Notes under the pieces: generated by a model | The model's database searches: none | Told to the model about the DNA's origin: nothing | What the model saw: the letters and a program-made list of their open reading frames with translations, nothing else | Part shown: positions 24,085 through 35,095 of the stretch, one piece after another | Layout of the letters: the number at the start of each line of letters is the position of its first letter | Numbering within the stretch: the stretch's first letter is position 1 | Made by a program: the position numbers and the translations under genes | NCBI RefSeq assembly: GCF_027409185.1 | Contig: NC_084467.1 | Coordinates: forward strand, 82,096,501 to 82,160,500 | From: Cynocephalus volans | Lineage: Eukaryota; Chordata; Mammalia; Dermoptera; Cynocephalidae | DNA: 64,000 nucleotides | Reading direction: 5' to 3'

Positions 24085-24245
24085 CTATGTGCCAGGAACT
24101 CTGCTAGATATTCTTTTATTTTACTTTCATGTAAACTCTGTGAGGTAAGTGGTGGTATTTATTCCCATTTCACAGAACATGAAACTAAGAAAGCCCACCT
24201 GTTGTCATGCAAAACTAAACTGAAACCTAAATTTGTGTGACTCCA
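24085..24245 (+). mobile_element. MIR SINE remnant
   Basis: TATGTGCCAGGAACTCTGC, CTCTGTGAGGTAAGTGG and CATTTCACAGAACATGAAAC follow the MIR order. Confidence 0.7.
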
Positions 24246-24648
24246 AAACCTTTTTTTCCCCCTCAGTGTCTTTAATGGTTCTTACTTACCCTTCAATTCC
24301 TTAATCATCCATTGGGGGGTCATTTGTTAACAAATATTATGGAAGACTTGACTTTTCAGGAAGCACTGTGACTTGCACTGGGTATAGACTCCCAGATGCC
24401 TTGTAGTATTGCCACTATTTAGGATGTCTTCTCTTGAATTTAGCATGTCTTTGAACAGACATTGTATTGGGCGTGGTGGGAAATAGCACACTGCAAAGGA
24501 TTAATTGAAGAGAGTTTTAATAAAGAGACTTTTTTATAAAGGTGTGGGCCTGGTCAGTGAAGCAAACAGTGGATGGTTCATTACCTTGGAGCTGGTAACA
24601 GTTGGGAGCTTTTATTGCTTAGGCCTCAAGGGCAAGAAGAGAGATGGC

Positions 24649-24763
24649 TTTTTTTCAGGGGGTGTGGAGGTGGGGCGGGGTGGCTGGCTGGTACACTGAT
24701 CTGAACTGTTTTCCTTGGTGTCATGAGCCTGTGTTTTAACCAACTGAGCTAACCATCCAGCCC
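24649..24763 (-). mobile_element. tRNA-Ile-derived SINE, minus strand
   Basis: Minus-strand reading: GGGCTGGATGGTTAGCTCAG, TTGGTTAAAACACAGG, a worn B box and CAGCCAGCCACC, then a G/C-interrupted A-rich tail. The body is one tRNA unit. Duplicated flanks are not clear. Confidence 0.82.
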
Positions 24764-26354
24764 AAGGAGAGGAAATAGTTACCAGACCCCTAAGCAGTAG
24801 CTTTAAGAGAGGGCTGCTTGATGGAATCTGTGGCCTTCTGTAGAGAAACATAGGAAATTTGCAGTTACCTGGCAGGCAGAGAGCCAGAGGAGTAAAAATG
24901 TTGACTTCATTTTCATCCTTCTTGTGCCTCTCATTGACTGAAACCGAGGAGAAGTTAGTAGGCAAAAGAAGCCATTGATACAGGATAATGGGGCCCAGAG
25001 AAAGAACACATAGTCCTTGCCCTGAAGGAACTTACCGTCCAGCAGAGAAGATAGGTGTTGAGCAAATTATGACAAGTGTGATGAGTGCTAAGTCCAGAGT
25101 GCTACGGAAACTTATAATAGATGTACCTAGTCTGAGGAGTCAGAGAATGCTTCACTGTGGAAGGTTTGTCACACATCTTTCTCACACCTAGCTTCTTTTC
25201 TTTGATGCTTTGCTTTGAACCTCCGATTCTTCATTAGGAGATAGGTTTTAAGGAGTATGGAGAAATAGTTAAAAGTAGTGATAACAGTAGCGCCATGTCT
25301 CCTGAACCAGAATAGTAACTGCATTCTAAAGCAAGGTAATTTCCAGTAAAGGACTAGAGCCAAGGCCATTTTGTATTTTCTTAAGTGAACAGAATCTGAA
25401 GTGACCTCTACCTATTTACGTTTTCTGGATAGCTAGAATCATGATATACATAAAACCAAAAAATTATAATGTATGTGATATTCAGAGAGCTGCAGTTTGA
25501 AATGAAAGAAATAAAACATGCTCTTAACTTTTGGAAACCCTAAAGATTCAAGATTCCCATATTCTGAAAAAACATAATGAAAAAATTTATTATTTAAAAT
25601 ACAATAGTGACATTAACCCTATCTTTACCACTTCTCAAGTACATATCACATATGTGTAATAAAGAGATATTCTGAACCATTTGTCACATTTAAAGAAATA
25701 TTTTGCTTATGTACAAATGTTAGATAAGTAAGCCGTAGGCATAAGAATTCAATGTCATTTCTGAAGGATAAACCCTCTATGCATAAGAAATTGTGCATAA
25801 GAATGCTTGTAAAATAACAGTTAGCATTCACTAACAGCTTTAAGTACTTGAATTATTCTAAGCTTTTAGTATTTGAATTATTTTATTTATTAAAAGGAAA
25901 CATAAAGTGAGATCGCCTGTTATTAACTTTAGTTTACAGTTATGAAATATAATTGGTAAATCAGAAGTTGGTAGTTGTATGTGTGAAAATGACTGATTTC
26001 TGCATGTTAATTCTCTATCTTGCTATCTTACTGTATTCTATTTTTTTGTAATTGTTTTTCAGTAAGTTTACTTGAGTTTTCCAGGTATTGCTGGTATAAG
26101 ATCTGCAAATAGTGATACTCTGTCTTCTCATTTTGCAATGTTTATACCTCTAATTTCTTTCCCTTATTTAAATTTATTGGTGTTTTAGTGCATTAAAACA
26201 TCACATGACATATCGAACCAAACATCAACATTGTAATAGTAATGAAAAAATAATATGTAACTGATTCTCTATTCACTTAAACCATTTATTCATCTTTTGG
26301 TAGACGATAAGTTCTAAATGCAAGATCTGTTTTTAGTTCTTTTTCATATCTCCC
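24764..26354. other. No gene seen; one ancient repeat-like stretch
   Basis: The 24990-25180 stretch (GAAGGAACTTACCGTCCAG, ATGAGTGCTAAGTCC, GGAGTCAGAGAATGCTTC) resembles a widespread ancient mammalian repeat that I cannot name with certainty. The rest is AT-rich with no exon or young transposon. Confidence 0.4.
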
Positions 26355-26520
26355 ACCTAGCCCAGTGTCATTTACTAGCTCATAAATCCTGAACCTTATT
26401 TTTCACATTTGTAAAATAGGAGTAATTACATATACCCTCAAGGAGAGATTAAGTGAGATGATATGTAAAGCACTCAACACAATGCCTGGCACTAGTGGCA
26501 GTTATTATACCTTCCTTTAA
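26355..26520 (-). mobile_element. MIR SINE remnant, minus strand
   Basis: CACATTTGTAAAATAGGAGT, GAGATTAAGTGAGATGATAT and CACAATGCCTGGCACTAGTG are the reverse complement of MIR wording. Confidence 0.75.
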
Positions 26521-26731
26521 TTCAACAAATGAGTGAGTGTCAAGCTAAGCACAAGGAATATGATGTGAACAAAAATGAGCATGGCAGAAAGAGAGCTATT
26601 AATCATATAGTCAAGCAAAGGAGTAAGTACTACAAAGAAAAGGACCAAAATTCCATAGAATGATATTAGCGTAAAAACCTAACCCAGCAGTAAGTTCAGG
26701 GAGGGTCTCCCTGTGGAAAAGATGTTAACAG

Positions 26732-28270
26732 GGGAGTTTCAAGATGGCGGCGGCTGCGGCGGCTGGCGCGGAGTAGCTGAGGTGGAAAAGGTGGCCACTG
26801 GGCCTCAGGCAGCCGGGAAACTTGTGGACCTTCCGCTGGCCATCTCTTAAGGGAGGACTGCTGTTGCTGGCCGGTCGTGGGGGCTCAACGCCACTTTGCC
26901 CCCGGCAGGAGAGGCTGCCTCATTTACAGGCAACAGCTTTGAAGTGTGGAGCAGGAAAAGAACTGATTCTTAGCTGCAAAAGCGAGTCTTGAAACAGGGA
27001 ACACGGCGCCAGGGCTGCTGTGGATGCAGCCAGGATCCCGGAGGCTGGGGCCGCACTGAAGGCGGCCAGCTGCCCTATTCAGGATTCGAGGTTTCAGGCC
27101 GGCATTAAAGAAGATTCCTGGGAGCGCCCGAGCGGCGCCGCGACTGAACAGCCCGAGGCGGCAGCGCCGAGAACACGGAAGGCAACAAACCAGAGACAGA
27201 GCGAGCGCCCGACCTGGCACAGCACTGTGAGTGATCCCTGGCACAGCTCTGTTCGGGGGGGTGGATGCCCACGCGGCTCCCTGCCTGCACCACCAGGCCA
27301 CTCACTGCCCCGGTGCTGCCTCCATTTTCCCAGGTGCGGGCAGCTCCGCCCTGCTCGGCCATCACTGAGCCCATTTGCTTGGCCTGGCGCGGGGCTTTCC
27401 GGACCCTGCGGGCCGGCCTCCTCTCCCACTCCCTCCGCGGTTCTCTGGCGGGGCTGGGGGTGTTGGGCGTCCCGACCAGTGTTGGGAGGGCTAGGAAGTA
27501 CGGGCGGGCCGACTGTCACTCCACCACACCCTGGACTCCGCCCCGGTAAACTTCCTGTTACTGGGAGGCAGATACCATCTCTGCGACCACCAGTTTGGAA
27601 AAAAAAGCCTAACGAATTTCTGGTTGGGAATAGTGTGGTAGGAGAGTTCCCAGGTCTGCTTGAACCTGCCGGAGAGCAGGCTGCAGGCGGGCACTAGACT
27701 AGGTTTATACCGGGGGGATACAAAGGTGAACAAGACCCGAGAAAGATCTACACAGTGCTACAAAGGCACCCAGAGAGACCGGTCGTCTGTGCCTAGCAGA
27801 AACCTGGTAGACTTCCTGGGCGAGGTGGTGCTGAGCAGGGTCTTGAAGGCCCAGCTGATAGACGAGGGGTGCAGAAGACACACCCCAGCCCAGCACAGTG
27901 TGCACAGAGGGGGGAGACGTGCGGCCAGGGAGGCGGAGACTCGACAGAACCCACACACCCGGTGGGGTCGCCGCTGCACGATCTAACAGCCTGGGCCAGA
28001 GCACACGGAACGGGGAGAAGTCCTGTACAGAAAGTGAAAGCTCAACAGAGATCACACACCCTGTGGTACGTGATCCACCAGCCCAGCAGAGTACAAGCTG
28101 ACCAGAAAGGTGGATCCCCGGAGAAGCCCAAGACCCGAGGCAACCACACACACAAGACACTAGAGGCCAACTGAGCAGTCACGGCGGGAGCCATACCAAA
28201 TTGGCAACCACAGCAACATCCTAGTTAGTCATTAGTCTCAAACCGGTGGACTGTGAAACCCCCTGCCACA
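26732..28270 (+). promoter_or_regulatory. L1 5' UTR with CpG-rich internal promoter
   Basis: Begins GGGGAGTTTCAAGATGGCGG. AAGATGGCGGC at 26741-26751 matches the YY1 site found at the start of active primate L1 promoters. CpG density stays high to about 27650 and then falls. No retained coding frame is expected; a 225-codon frame at 27020 is by-product. It forms a second CpG-rich, sense-oriented potential promoter inside FNBP1L intron 1. Confidence 0.85.
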
Positions 28271-29012
28271 ATGAATAAACACCAAAAAAAAAAGACACCA
28301 GAAATACAAAAAATCAAGAAAGTACACCACCAAAAGTTAATAAATCTCAAACTCTAGATCCTATAGAACAAGAAGCCCTTGAAATAACTGACAAGGAATT
28401 TCGAGTGATAATTCTAAGGAAACTGAATGAGATACAAGAAAACTCAGCTAGACATCATGATGAAATGAGGAAAAGTATACAGGATCTGAAAGAGGAAATA
28501 TACAAGGAAATCAATGTCCTGAAAAAAAATGTAGCAGAACTTGCTGAACTGAAGAAGTTATTCAGCGAAATAAAAAACACAACGGAGAGTTTAACCAGCA
28601 GGCTTGTCGAAGTTGAAGAGAGAACCTCTGAACTTGAAGATGGGCTGTTTGAAATAACACAAGCAGACAAAAAGAAAGAAAAAAGAATCAAGGACATGGA
28701 AGAAAATCTGAGAGAGATATCAGACAACCTCAAGCGCTCAAATATCCGAGTCATGGGTATTCCAGAAGGGGAGGAAAATGGAGATTCCATTGAAAACATA
28801 TTCAACAAAATAGTGGCAGAAAACTTCCCAGGTATAGGAAAAATCACAGATCTTCAGATCCAGGAAGCTCAATGATCTCCAAACGTATTCAACCCAAAAA
28901 GGCCTTCTCCAAGACATGTCATAGTCAAATTGGCAAAACTCAGAGACAAAGAGAGAATCTTAAAAGCTGCAAGAGAGAAGCGTCAAATCACCTATAAGGG
29001 AGCCCCAATCAG
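28271..29012 (+). pseudogene. L1 ORF1 remnant (coiled coil plus part of RRM)
   Basis: ATG at 28271 starts MNKHQKKK, but the ten-A run that follows puts it out of frame with the main body, so a 1-nt slippage there is likely. From 28405 the open frame has a heptad-rich coiled coil (Glu/Lys/Leu-rich, to about 28720) used for trimerisation in L1 ORF1p. The RRM follows, starting NIRVMGIPEGEENGDSIENI. A TGA at 28873 interrupts it. Homology resumes in the same frame (SPRHVIVKLAKLRDKERILK) and ends at KGAPIR, where it meets ORF2. The rest of the C-terminal domain is lost. ORF1p normally coats L1 RNA. Confidence 0.9.
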
Positions 29013-30683
29013 GAATTGATAAATGATTTCAGCACAGTAGCAGGATATAAAATCAACACACAAAAATCAGTAGCATTTCTTTTCTCCAATAGTGAACATG
29101 CAGAATGAGAAATCAAGAAAGCCTGCCCATTTACAATAGCCACCAAAAAAATAAAATACTTAGGAATTGAGTTAACCAAGGAGGTGAAAAATCTCTATAA
29201 TGAGAACTACAAACCACTGCTGAGAGAAATTAGAGAGGATACAAGAAGATGGAAAGATATTCCATGCTCTTGGATTGGAAGAATCAACATAGTGAAAATG
29301 TCCATACTACCCAAAGTGATATACAAATTCAATGCAATCCCCATCAAAATTCCAAAGACATTTTTCTCAGAAATGGAAAAAACTATTCAGACATTTATAT
29401 GGAACAATAAAAGACCACGAATAGCCAAAGCAATGCTCAGCAAAAAGAATAAAGCTGGAGGCATAACACTACCTGACTTTAAGCTATACTACAAAGCTAT
29501 AATAACCAAAACAGTATGGTACTGGCATAAAAACAGACACACTGACCAATGGAATAGAATAGAGAATCCAGAAATCAACCCATACACTTACTGCCATCTG
29601 ATCTTTGACAAAGGCACCAAGCCTATTCACTGGGGAAGGGACTGCCTCTTCAGCAAGTGGTGCTGGGATAACTGGATATCGATATGCAGGAGAATGAAAC
29701 TAGATCCATACCTCTCACCGTATACTAAAATCAACTCAAAATGGATTAAGGATTTAAATATACACCCTGAGACAATAAAACTTCTTAAAGAAAACATAGG
29801 AGAAACACTTCAGGAAATAGGACTGGGCACAGACTTCATGAATACGACCCCAAAAGCACGGGCAACCAAAGGAAAAATAAACAAATGGGATTATATCAAA
29901 CTAAAAAGCTTCTGCACAGCAAAAGAAACAATTAAAAGAGTTAAAAGACAACCAACAGAGTGGGAGAAAATATTTGCAAAATATACATCTGACAAAGGAT
30001 TAATATCCAGAATATATAAGGAACTCAAACAACTTTACAAGAAGAAAACAAGCAACCCAATTAAAAAATGGGCAAAAGAGCTAAGTAGGCATTTCTCTAA
30101 GGAAGATATCCAAATGGCCAACAGACATATGAAAAAATGCTCAACATCACTCAGCATCCGGGAAATGCAAATCAAAACCACATTGAGATACCATCTAACC
30201 CCAGTTAGGATGGCTAAAATCCAAAAGACTATGAACGATAAATGCTGGCGAGGCTGCGGAGAAAAAGGAACTCTCATACATTGTTGGTGGGACTGCAAAA
30301 TGGTGCAGCCTCTATGGAAAATGGTATGGAGGTTCCTTAAACAATTGCAAATAGATCTACCATACGACCCAGCCATCCCACTGTTGGGAATATACCCAGA
30401 GGAATGGAAATCATCAAGTCGAAGGTATACCTGTTCCCCAATGTTCATCGCAGCACTCTTTACAATAGCCAAGAGTTGGAACCAGCCCAAATGCCCATCA
30501 TCAGATGAGTGGATACGGAAAATGTGGTACATCTACACAATGGAATACTACTCAGCTATAAAAACGAATGAAATACTGCCATTTGCAACAACATGGATGG
30601 ACCTTGAGAGAATTATATTAAGTGAAACAAGTCAGGCACAGAAAGAGAAATACCACATGTTCTCACTTATTGGAGGGAGCTAA
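29013..30683 (+). pseudogene. L1 ORF2 C-terminal remnant
   Basis: The frame begins ELINDFSTVAGYKINTQKS, a region just after the catalytic FADD motif in L1 reverse transcriptase, so the endonuclease and RT active site are absent. A TGA at 29106 breaks it once. From 29184 there are 499 uninterrupted codons through [48 protein letters not shown] (cysteine-rich region) and [19 protein letters not shown], ending SLIGGS. That end matches the normal L1 ORF2 terminus. The long open frame reflects youth, not function. An antisense 165-codon frame at 30035-30532 is a shadow and is repeated at 49034. Confidence 0.95.
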
Positions 30684-30982
30684 AAATTAATATATAAATT
30701 CACACACACACATACACACATACACACACAAACCGGGGGGGGGGGGGAAGAAGATATAACAACCACAATTATTTGAAGTTGATACAACAAGCAAACAGAA
30801 AGGACATTGTTGGGGGGGAGGGGGGAGGGAGAAGGGAGGGAGGTTTTGGTGATGGGGAGCAATAATCAGCTACAATGTATATCGACAAAATAAAATTAAA
30901 AAAAATAAAAATTAAAAAAAAAATAAATAAATAAAAAGAAAATTAATGAATTTAACCCCCCCCCCAAAAAAAAAAAAAAAAA
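30684..30982 (+). repeat. L1 3' UTR, G-rich tract and two-part tail
   Basis: Contains a CA/CATA repeat, an interrupted G-run (13 G near 30735), GGGGGGGAGGGGGGAGGG (near 30812), GTATATCGACAAAATAAAAT with the polyadenylation signal, and an A/T-rich tail. The tail is interrupted at about 30937-30965 by AGAAAATTAATGAATTTAA and a C-run before a second poly(A), which abuts the target-site duplication. Confidence 0.85.
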
Positions 30983-30993
30983 GATGTTAACAG

Positions 30994-31214
30994 AGATCTG
31001 AAAAATGATTAAGAGTTAGCAGATATGAGTGAGAGGGCAGAATGGAGAGTTTGGATAGAGGGTGTAGCATGCGCAAATGTCCTCAAATAGGAGGGTGTGC
31101 AGCCCTTTCTCAAATGAAAAAGAAAACCCCAAACAAAACAACTTATCTGTGTAGTTGGAGCAAAAAAAAAAAAATACAAATAAAGATGTGTTACTGAGAT
31201 GATGAAGTAGACCA
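30994..31214. other. Continuation of pre-insertion sequence
   Basis: The segment continues the sequence interrupted by the L1 at 26732. Together with 26545-26716 it resembles an old, worn mammalian repeat. No gene. Confidence 0.4.
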
Positions 31215-31425
31215 CCATTCACAGAGCACTTACTGTGTTTGTTAATTTAATTCTTATAACCGTTTAAGATATACATATTGATATCTCCATTTTACATATG
31301 AGGAAACCGAGGCAGAGAGGTTGCCCAAGATATAACACAGCTAATAAATGGCATAGCTAAACTTAAATCTAGGCAGCCTGGATCCAGACTCAGTGCTCTT
31401 AATAACTGCACTATATTGCCTGACA
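31215..31425 (+). mobile_element. MIR SINE
   Basis: GAGCACTTACTGTGTTTG, TTTTACATATGAGGAAACCG, AGGCAGAGAGGTTGCCCAAG and CTTAATAACTGCACTATATT follow MIR from 5' to 3' with good preservation. Confidence 0.88.
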
Positions 31426-32005
31426 GGATCACTTTTGCATTTTGAAAAGACTGTTCTAGCCATAATGTGAAAAATGCGTTAGAGAAAGGATGTTGAGAGA
31501 ACAGTTAAAAGGCTACTGTGTTATTCTCAAAAAGGTAATCGTAGCTTGGAGTGGTAGAGTGAAGGGGAGTGGAAGATGCAGAGAAATAGATGGCTTATCA
31601 TTATACAAGGTGAGTGTATCCTGGGTGAATAAATGAAAAATAAATGAATTAATGAGTCTGAAACACATTTATAAATATGGTAGTAAGCTGTCTCACTATA
31701 CAGTATATATATAAGCAACTGCGGAATTATCTGTTGGAATAAGAACTGTGAGGCAAATATAAACCTATTTAGATTTATTTATGTTACTGCCATCCAAGAT
31801 TTTTTTAAAAAATACATGGTAGAAAAAGAAGTTAATCTACAAAATAATAGGTTGTATATGTTTATTCTGCAGACTTCTTGGTGCACTTGATGCTATAAAG
31901 CTTTTGTAGTTCTCATTAGACTTTTAAGTACTCTTTAACACCGAAACAAATTAGAGTACAAAGCTAATACTGCTTCCCAGATAAGAAAGTAAAGGAAGAA
32001 TACCT
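31426..32005. other. No gene seen
   Basis: AT-rich intronic sequence with no repeat I can name. Confidence 0.45.
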
Positions 32006-32019
32006 TAAATATAATTTTA

Positions 32020-32398
32020 TTTTATTTTTCAAAATTTTTAAAATTTTTAAAATTTTTGTAGAATCAGAATTGATTATACATATTTTTGGGGTTCAACATT
32101 GAGATATGTTGATCAAATCAATCTTACTAGCATATATATTGTTACAAATCATAATTATTCTTTATGCCCCTTGTCCAATCTCTCCCCATCCCCCTCTCCC
32201 TCTCCCCTCCAATTACCCTAGATTTCTTCTCTCCTTCTGAAAGAATAATGGTTACTCTGTTGATTTGTTGCCTAGATGATCTGTCCAGTGCTAGAGCAGA
32301 TGCTTCTCTGTCACTCTGCAGTGGGCTTTGTGGAGAGAGACATCCTCTTCTTTTCCATATCTCTGCTGGTGACTCTCCTTGTGTCAGTGCACTCCATC
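32020..32398 (-). mobile_element. 5'-truncated copy of the composite's 3' module
   Basis: It matches the 3' part of the 21145-22915 element over its whole length, including ATAATGGTTACTCTGTTGAT and TTTTTGGGGTTCAACATTGA. It ends within the shared GTGTCAGTGCACTCCA words, before the VNTR. Flanking TAAATATAATTTTA (32006-32019 and 32399-32412) is a 14-bp target-site duplication. It is a separate retrotransposition event from a related source. Confidence 0.88.
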
Positions 32399-32649
32399 TA
32401 AATATAATTTTAAGTGAAATGAAAGGAAGAGACCACATACTCTAAAATTGAGAATCATAGTCTTCATGAGCAATAAAGCAGATGGGCAGAAAAATACTCT
32501 GGTCTAATCTGAAAAATCCATATTTCTATTTCAGACATCCTACTGTAACCATATCCTGCATTAATACATTTTGTGGTTAAAACATTTTTTATTCCAGAAA
32601 GCTAAAAGATGTAGTAAGACATTGTGATATTATGATATATATGAGTATT

Positions 32650-33470
32650 CTGGTTTTTTGTCCATGGTTCCTGGCTTCCTAAGGCAGGAACCATGCCTTT
32701 CTATCTTGGAGCTGGCCATAAAGAAATTCTCTATCTAACCTGTCTGATTGTAGGTCAAAAGATTCTCATTTCAGAAGGGGTCCTGCCCCAAACCCGGGAG
32801 GAAGGAATGCTGCATAGAGAGTCCGAAAAGAATCTGAACAAACAGGTCTTGCTGGTTTCCTCGCTCAGTCTTTTAGTATTAAATCATACCCTTTTTGTCC
32901 AATCACATTTCTACACGGTTGTCCATGCTTCAGTCATGCCTCTGCAATAAAACTTCTGTAAAAACCCAAGAGCACAGGGTTCAGAGATCTTCCAGATAGC
33001 TGAACTCTTGGAGGTTCTTGGAGGATGGCATGCCTGGGGAGGGCATGGAAGCTCCACACTCCTTTCCCCATATCTTGCCCTATACATCTCTTCGTCTGTA
33101 TCCTTTGTAATATCCTTTATTATAAACAGGTGAACATAAGTGTTTCCCTGAGTTTGATAAGCTGCTCTAGCAAATTAATTGAACCCAGGAAGGGGGTTGT
33201 GGGAAACTTGTTTTATAACTGGTCAGTCAGAAGCACAGGTAAAGTGACCTGGGGCTTGTGATTGGCACCTGAAGTGTGTGTTTGTGTGTGGGGTCAATCT
33301 TGGGAACTGAGTCCTTACCTTGTGGGATCTGAAGCTATCTCTGGGTAGATAGTGTTGGAATTGGATTGGGGGACACCGCTGCAGAACTGCTTGCTTGCTT
33401 GCTGGTGGGGAGAAATCTCCACACATTTGGTCACAAAAGTGTCCTCTGTGTTGTTGCTGAGTAAGAGTAT
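32650..33470 (+). mobile_element. Probable ERV LTR, family not named
   Basis: Sequence such as GGCATGCCTGGGGAGGGCAT, CCTTTATTATAAACAGGTG, TGTTTCCCTGAGTTTGATAA and GTGGGATCTGAAGCTATC recalls a known group of mammalian ERV LTRs. An AATAAA lies at about 32947. I cannot place exact ends or a target-site duplication, and no retroviral genes are next to it. Confidence 0.5.
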
Positions 33471-34419
33471 ACAAAAAAACACTTTAGTTTGCTTTTTTTC
33501 CTCTCAGACATTAATATCTATTTTTAATATTCTACTGTTTTCTTTAATTCTAATCATTTCTGTATTCTAAGTACCATTGATAGCCACAGACCACCTAATT
33601 ATTTAATTGTTAGAAATAAAATTTATTTTTTAAAATGCTTGGAACACACACAAATTCACTTTGGCTCTAGAATAAACAAACTGCGTGAATTAAAAATCCT
33701 TCCAGTTAGGAATAAGTGGGGATCTGATAGTTGGGGAATATAAAACAGAACCTATAGTGAATGGCAGGAACTCTCCCTTCTCTCTTTCACCTTCTGAGCA
33801 ATTCAGGTGAAGCTCAGCAAGGCTGTTGTCCTCGCAGAACTGGAAGCAGTGACAGAAGATCTGGAGTAGGGTAACAACCTGAGTCATGAGGAGGGCAGGA
33901 GGGTGGCCTGGAATAGTAAATCAGAGCCTAAGTAGAGAGAGGACGGCCGCCACGTGAGAGGATGGTGGGCTCAGTTCAGCGTGTCAGGATGAGTGGGATC
34001 AGGAGGGTGACCATGTGGGAAGGTGGGGAGAGTGGCAGCTATAAACCATTGCAGTGTATTAGAGCCCAAGTGGAATGATTAGGACATTCTTGCAGGAGGG
34101 CATGGATAGATACAGAAATGAAGAGTTAAGGGTGTGTGTGTGTACATACACACATATGTACATGTGCGTACACTAGACCTGCTTATTGAGAAGGCCTTGG
34201 AGTAATGATAGCTCTGATAGCAATGAGTATATGTAGCATCCAAATCTTGGCTTCTGAATACCTTTATCCACTAAAAGGAACCAGGGTTCCTTAGAGAAAT
34301 AGCTGATTCCAGGGCTGGTGCAGGGAAAAGTACAAGATGAATCTGAAATATCTTGTGCCAGAAAGTAAGAAAGTGCTCAAAGAATGATGAGGACACTAGC
34401 TTAAAGGGGCTCCCAGTGG
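33471..34419. other. No gene seen
   Basis: Purine-rich sequence at 33880-34140 with a short TG/CA stretch at about 34130-34165. No exon or assignable repeat. Confidence 0.45.
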
Positions 34420-35095
34420 CCAAATGTGGGACAATTTGAGCATCCAAATAAATAATGATGATTATGAATGGTAACCCATGGAATAAAATAAGAACCCAAG
34501 AGTCCATACTAATATAAATAAATACATAACTGAATTGAAAGTTGATGAGGAAAAAAGATATTTCATAGTCTCAAGGTTAATTGCAAAGGGAAAAAGTAAT
34601 TTTACGCTGCAGAGGACTGACAGTTATCACCGTAATCAAGTGATCACTTAGCATCACCAGTAACGGGACAAATTGAAATCATGTGCCAACTGATTGGATG
34701 GAATTAGAAGGACACTGCATCATTTCTTGCCCAAGAAGCATAATCTGAATCATGCAGAAATATCAGACAAACTTAAATTGATTGTCATTCTACAGAAATA
34801 ACTGACTTGTAACCTATAAAAATGTGAAGGCTAGGAAAGACAAGGCTAGGAAAGACTGAGGAACTGTTTCAGATTGAAGGACACTAAAGAGACATGGCAG
34901 TAATTGTGACTTGTCATTCTAGACCTGGTGTTTCTGCTGTATAGGACATTATTGAGGCAATTGACAAAATTTGAATGGGTCTGAGAATTAGGTGATAGTG
35001 TTGTGTCAATATTAATTTCCTGATTTTGATGGTTATATATGTGTTATGTAGGGGAATGTGTTTGTAGAAAATACACACTAAAGCATTTGGAGAAC
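34420..35095 (+). mobile_element. Ancient LINE 3' region
   Basis: TAGGACATTATTGAGGCAAT, TTAATTTCCTGATTTTGATG and GAAAATACACACTAAAGCA are words I associate with an old L1-lineage 3' region common in mammals. The upstream part (34420-34900) reads as a continuous degraded unit. The family name is uncertain. Confidence 0.45.

Larger units (their letters stand above)
26732..30982 (+). mobile_element. Young L1, both ends intact, large internal deletion
   Basis: Identical AAAAGATGTTAACAG flanks (26717-26731 and 30979-30993) are the target-site duplication. The unit contains a CpG-rich 5' UTR, an ORF1 remnant, a junction at about 29012/29013, the ORF2 C-terminal third, a 3' UTR with a G-rich tract, AATAAA and a poly(A) tail. 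At 4.25 kb it is well short of a full L1. The C-terminal end of ORF1, the endonuclease and the reverse transcriptase catalytic centre are missing. Its 3' 1 kb is almost identical to the copy at 48905, so the insertion is recent. The copy cannot encode its own machinery. It lies in the same orientation as FNBP1L. Confidence 0.95.

Noticed and set aside
27020..27697. 225-codon + frame in the L1 5' UTR
   Set aside because: Lies wholly in a GC-rich UTR ahead of ORF1 and has no recognised domain. I could not show it is conserved, so it is not called a gene.
30035..30532. 165-codon minus frame, repeated at 49034-49531
   Set aside because: Its conservation between sites only reflects two near-identical L1 copies. 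It is the antisense of ORF2.
29184..30683. 499-codon frame as a functional reverse transcriptase
   Set aside because: It lacks the endonuclease and the RT catalytic motifs, which lie in the deleted part.
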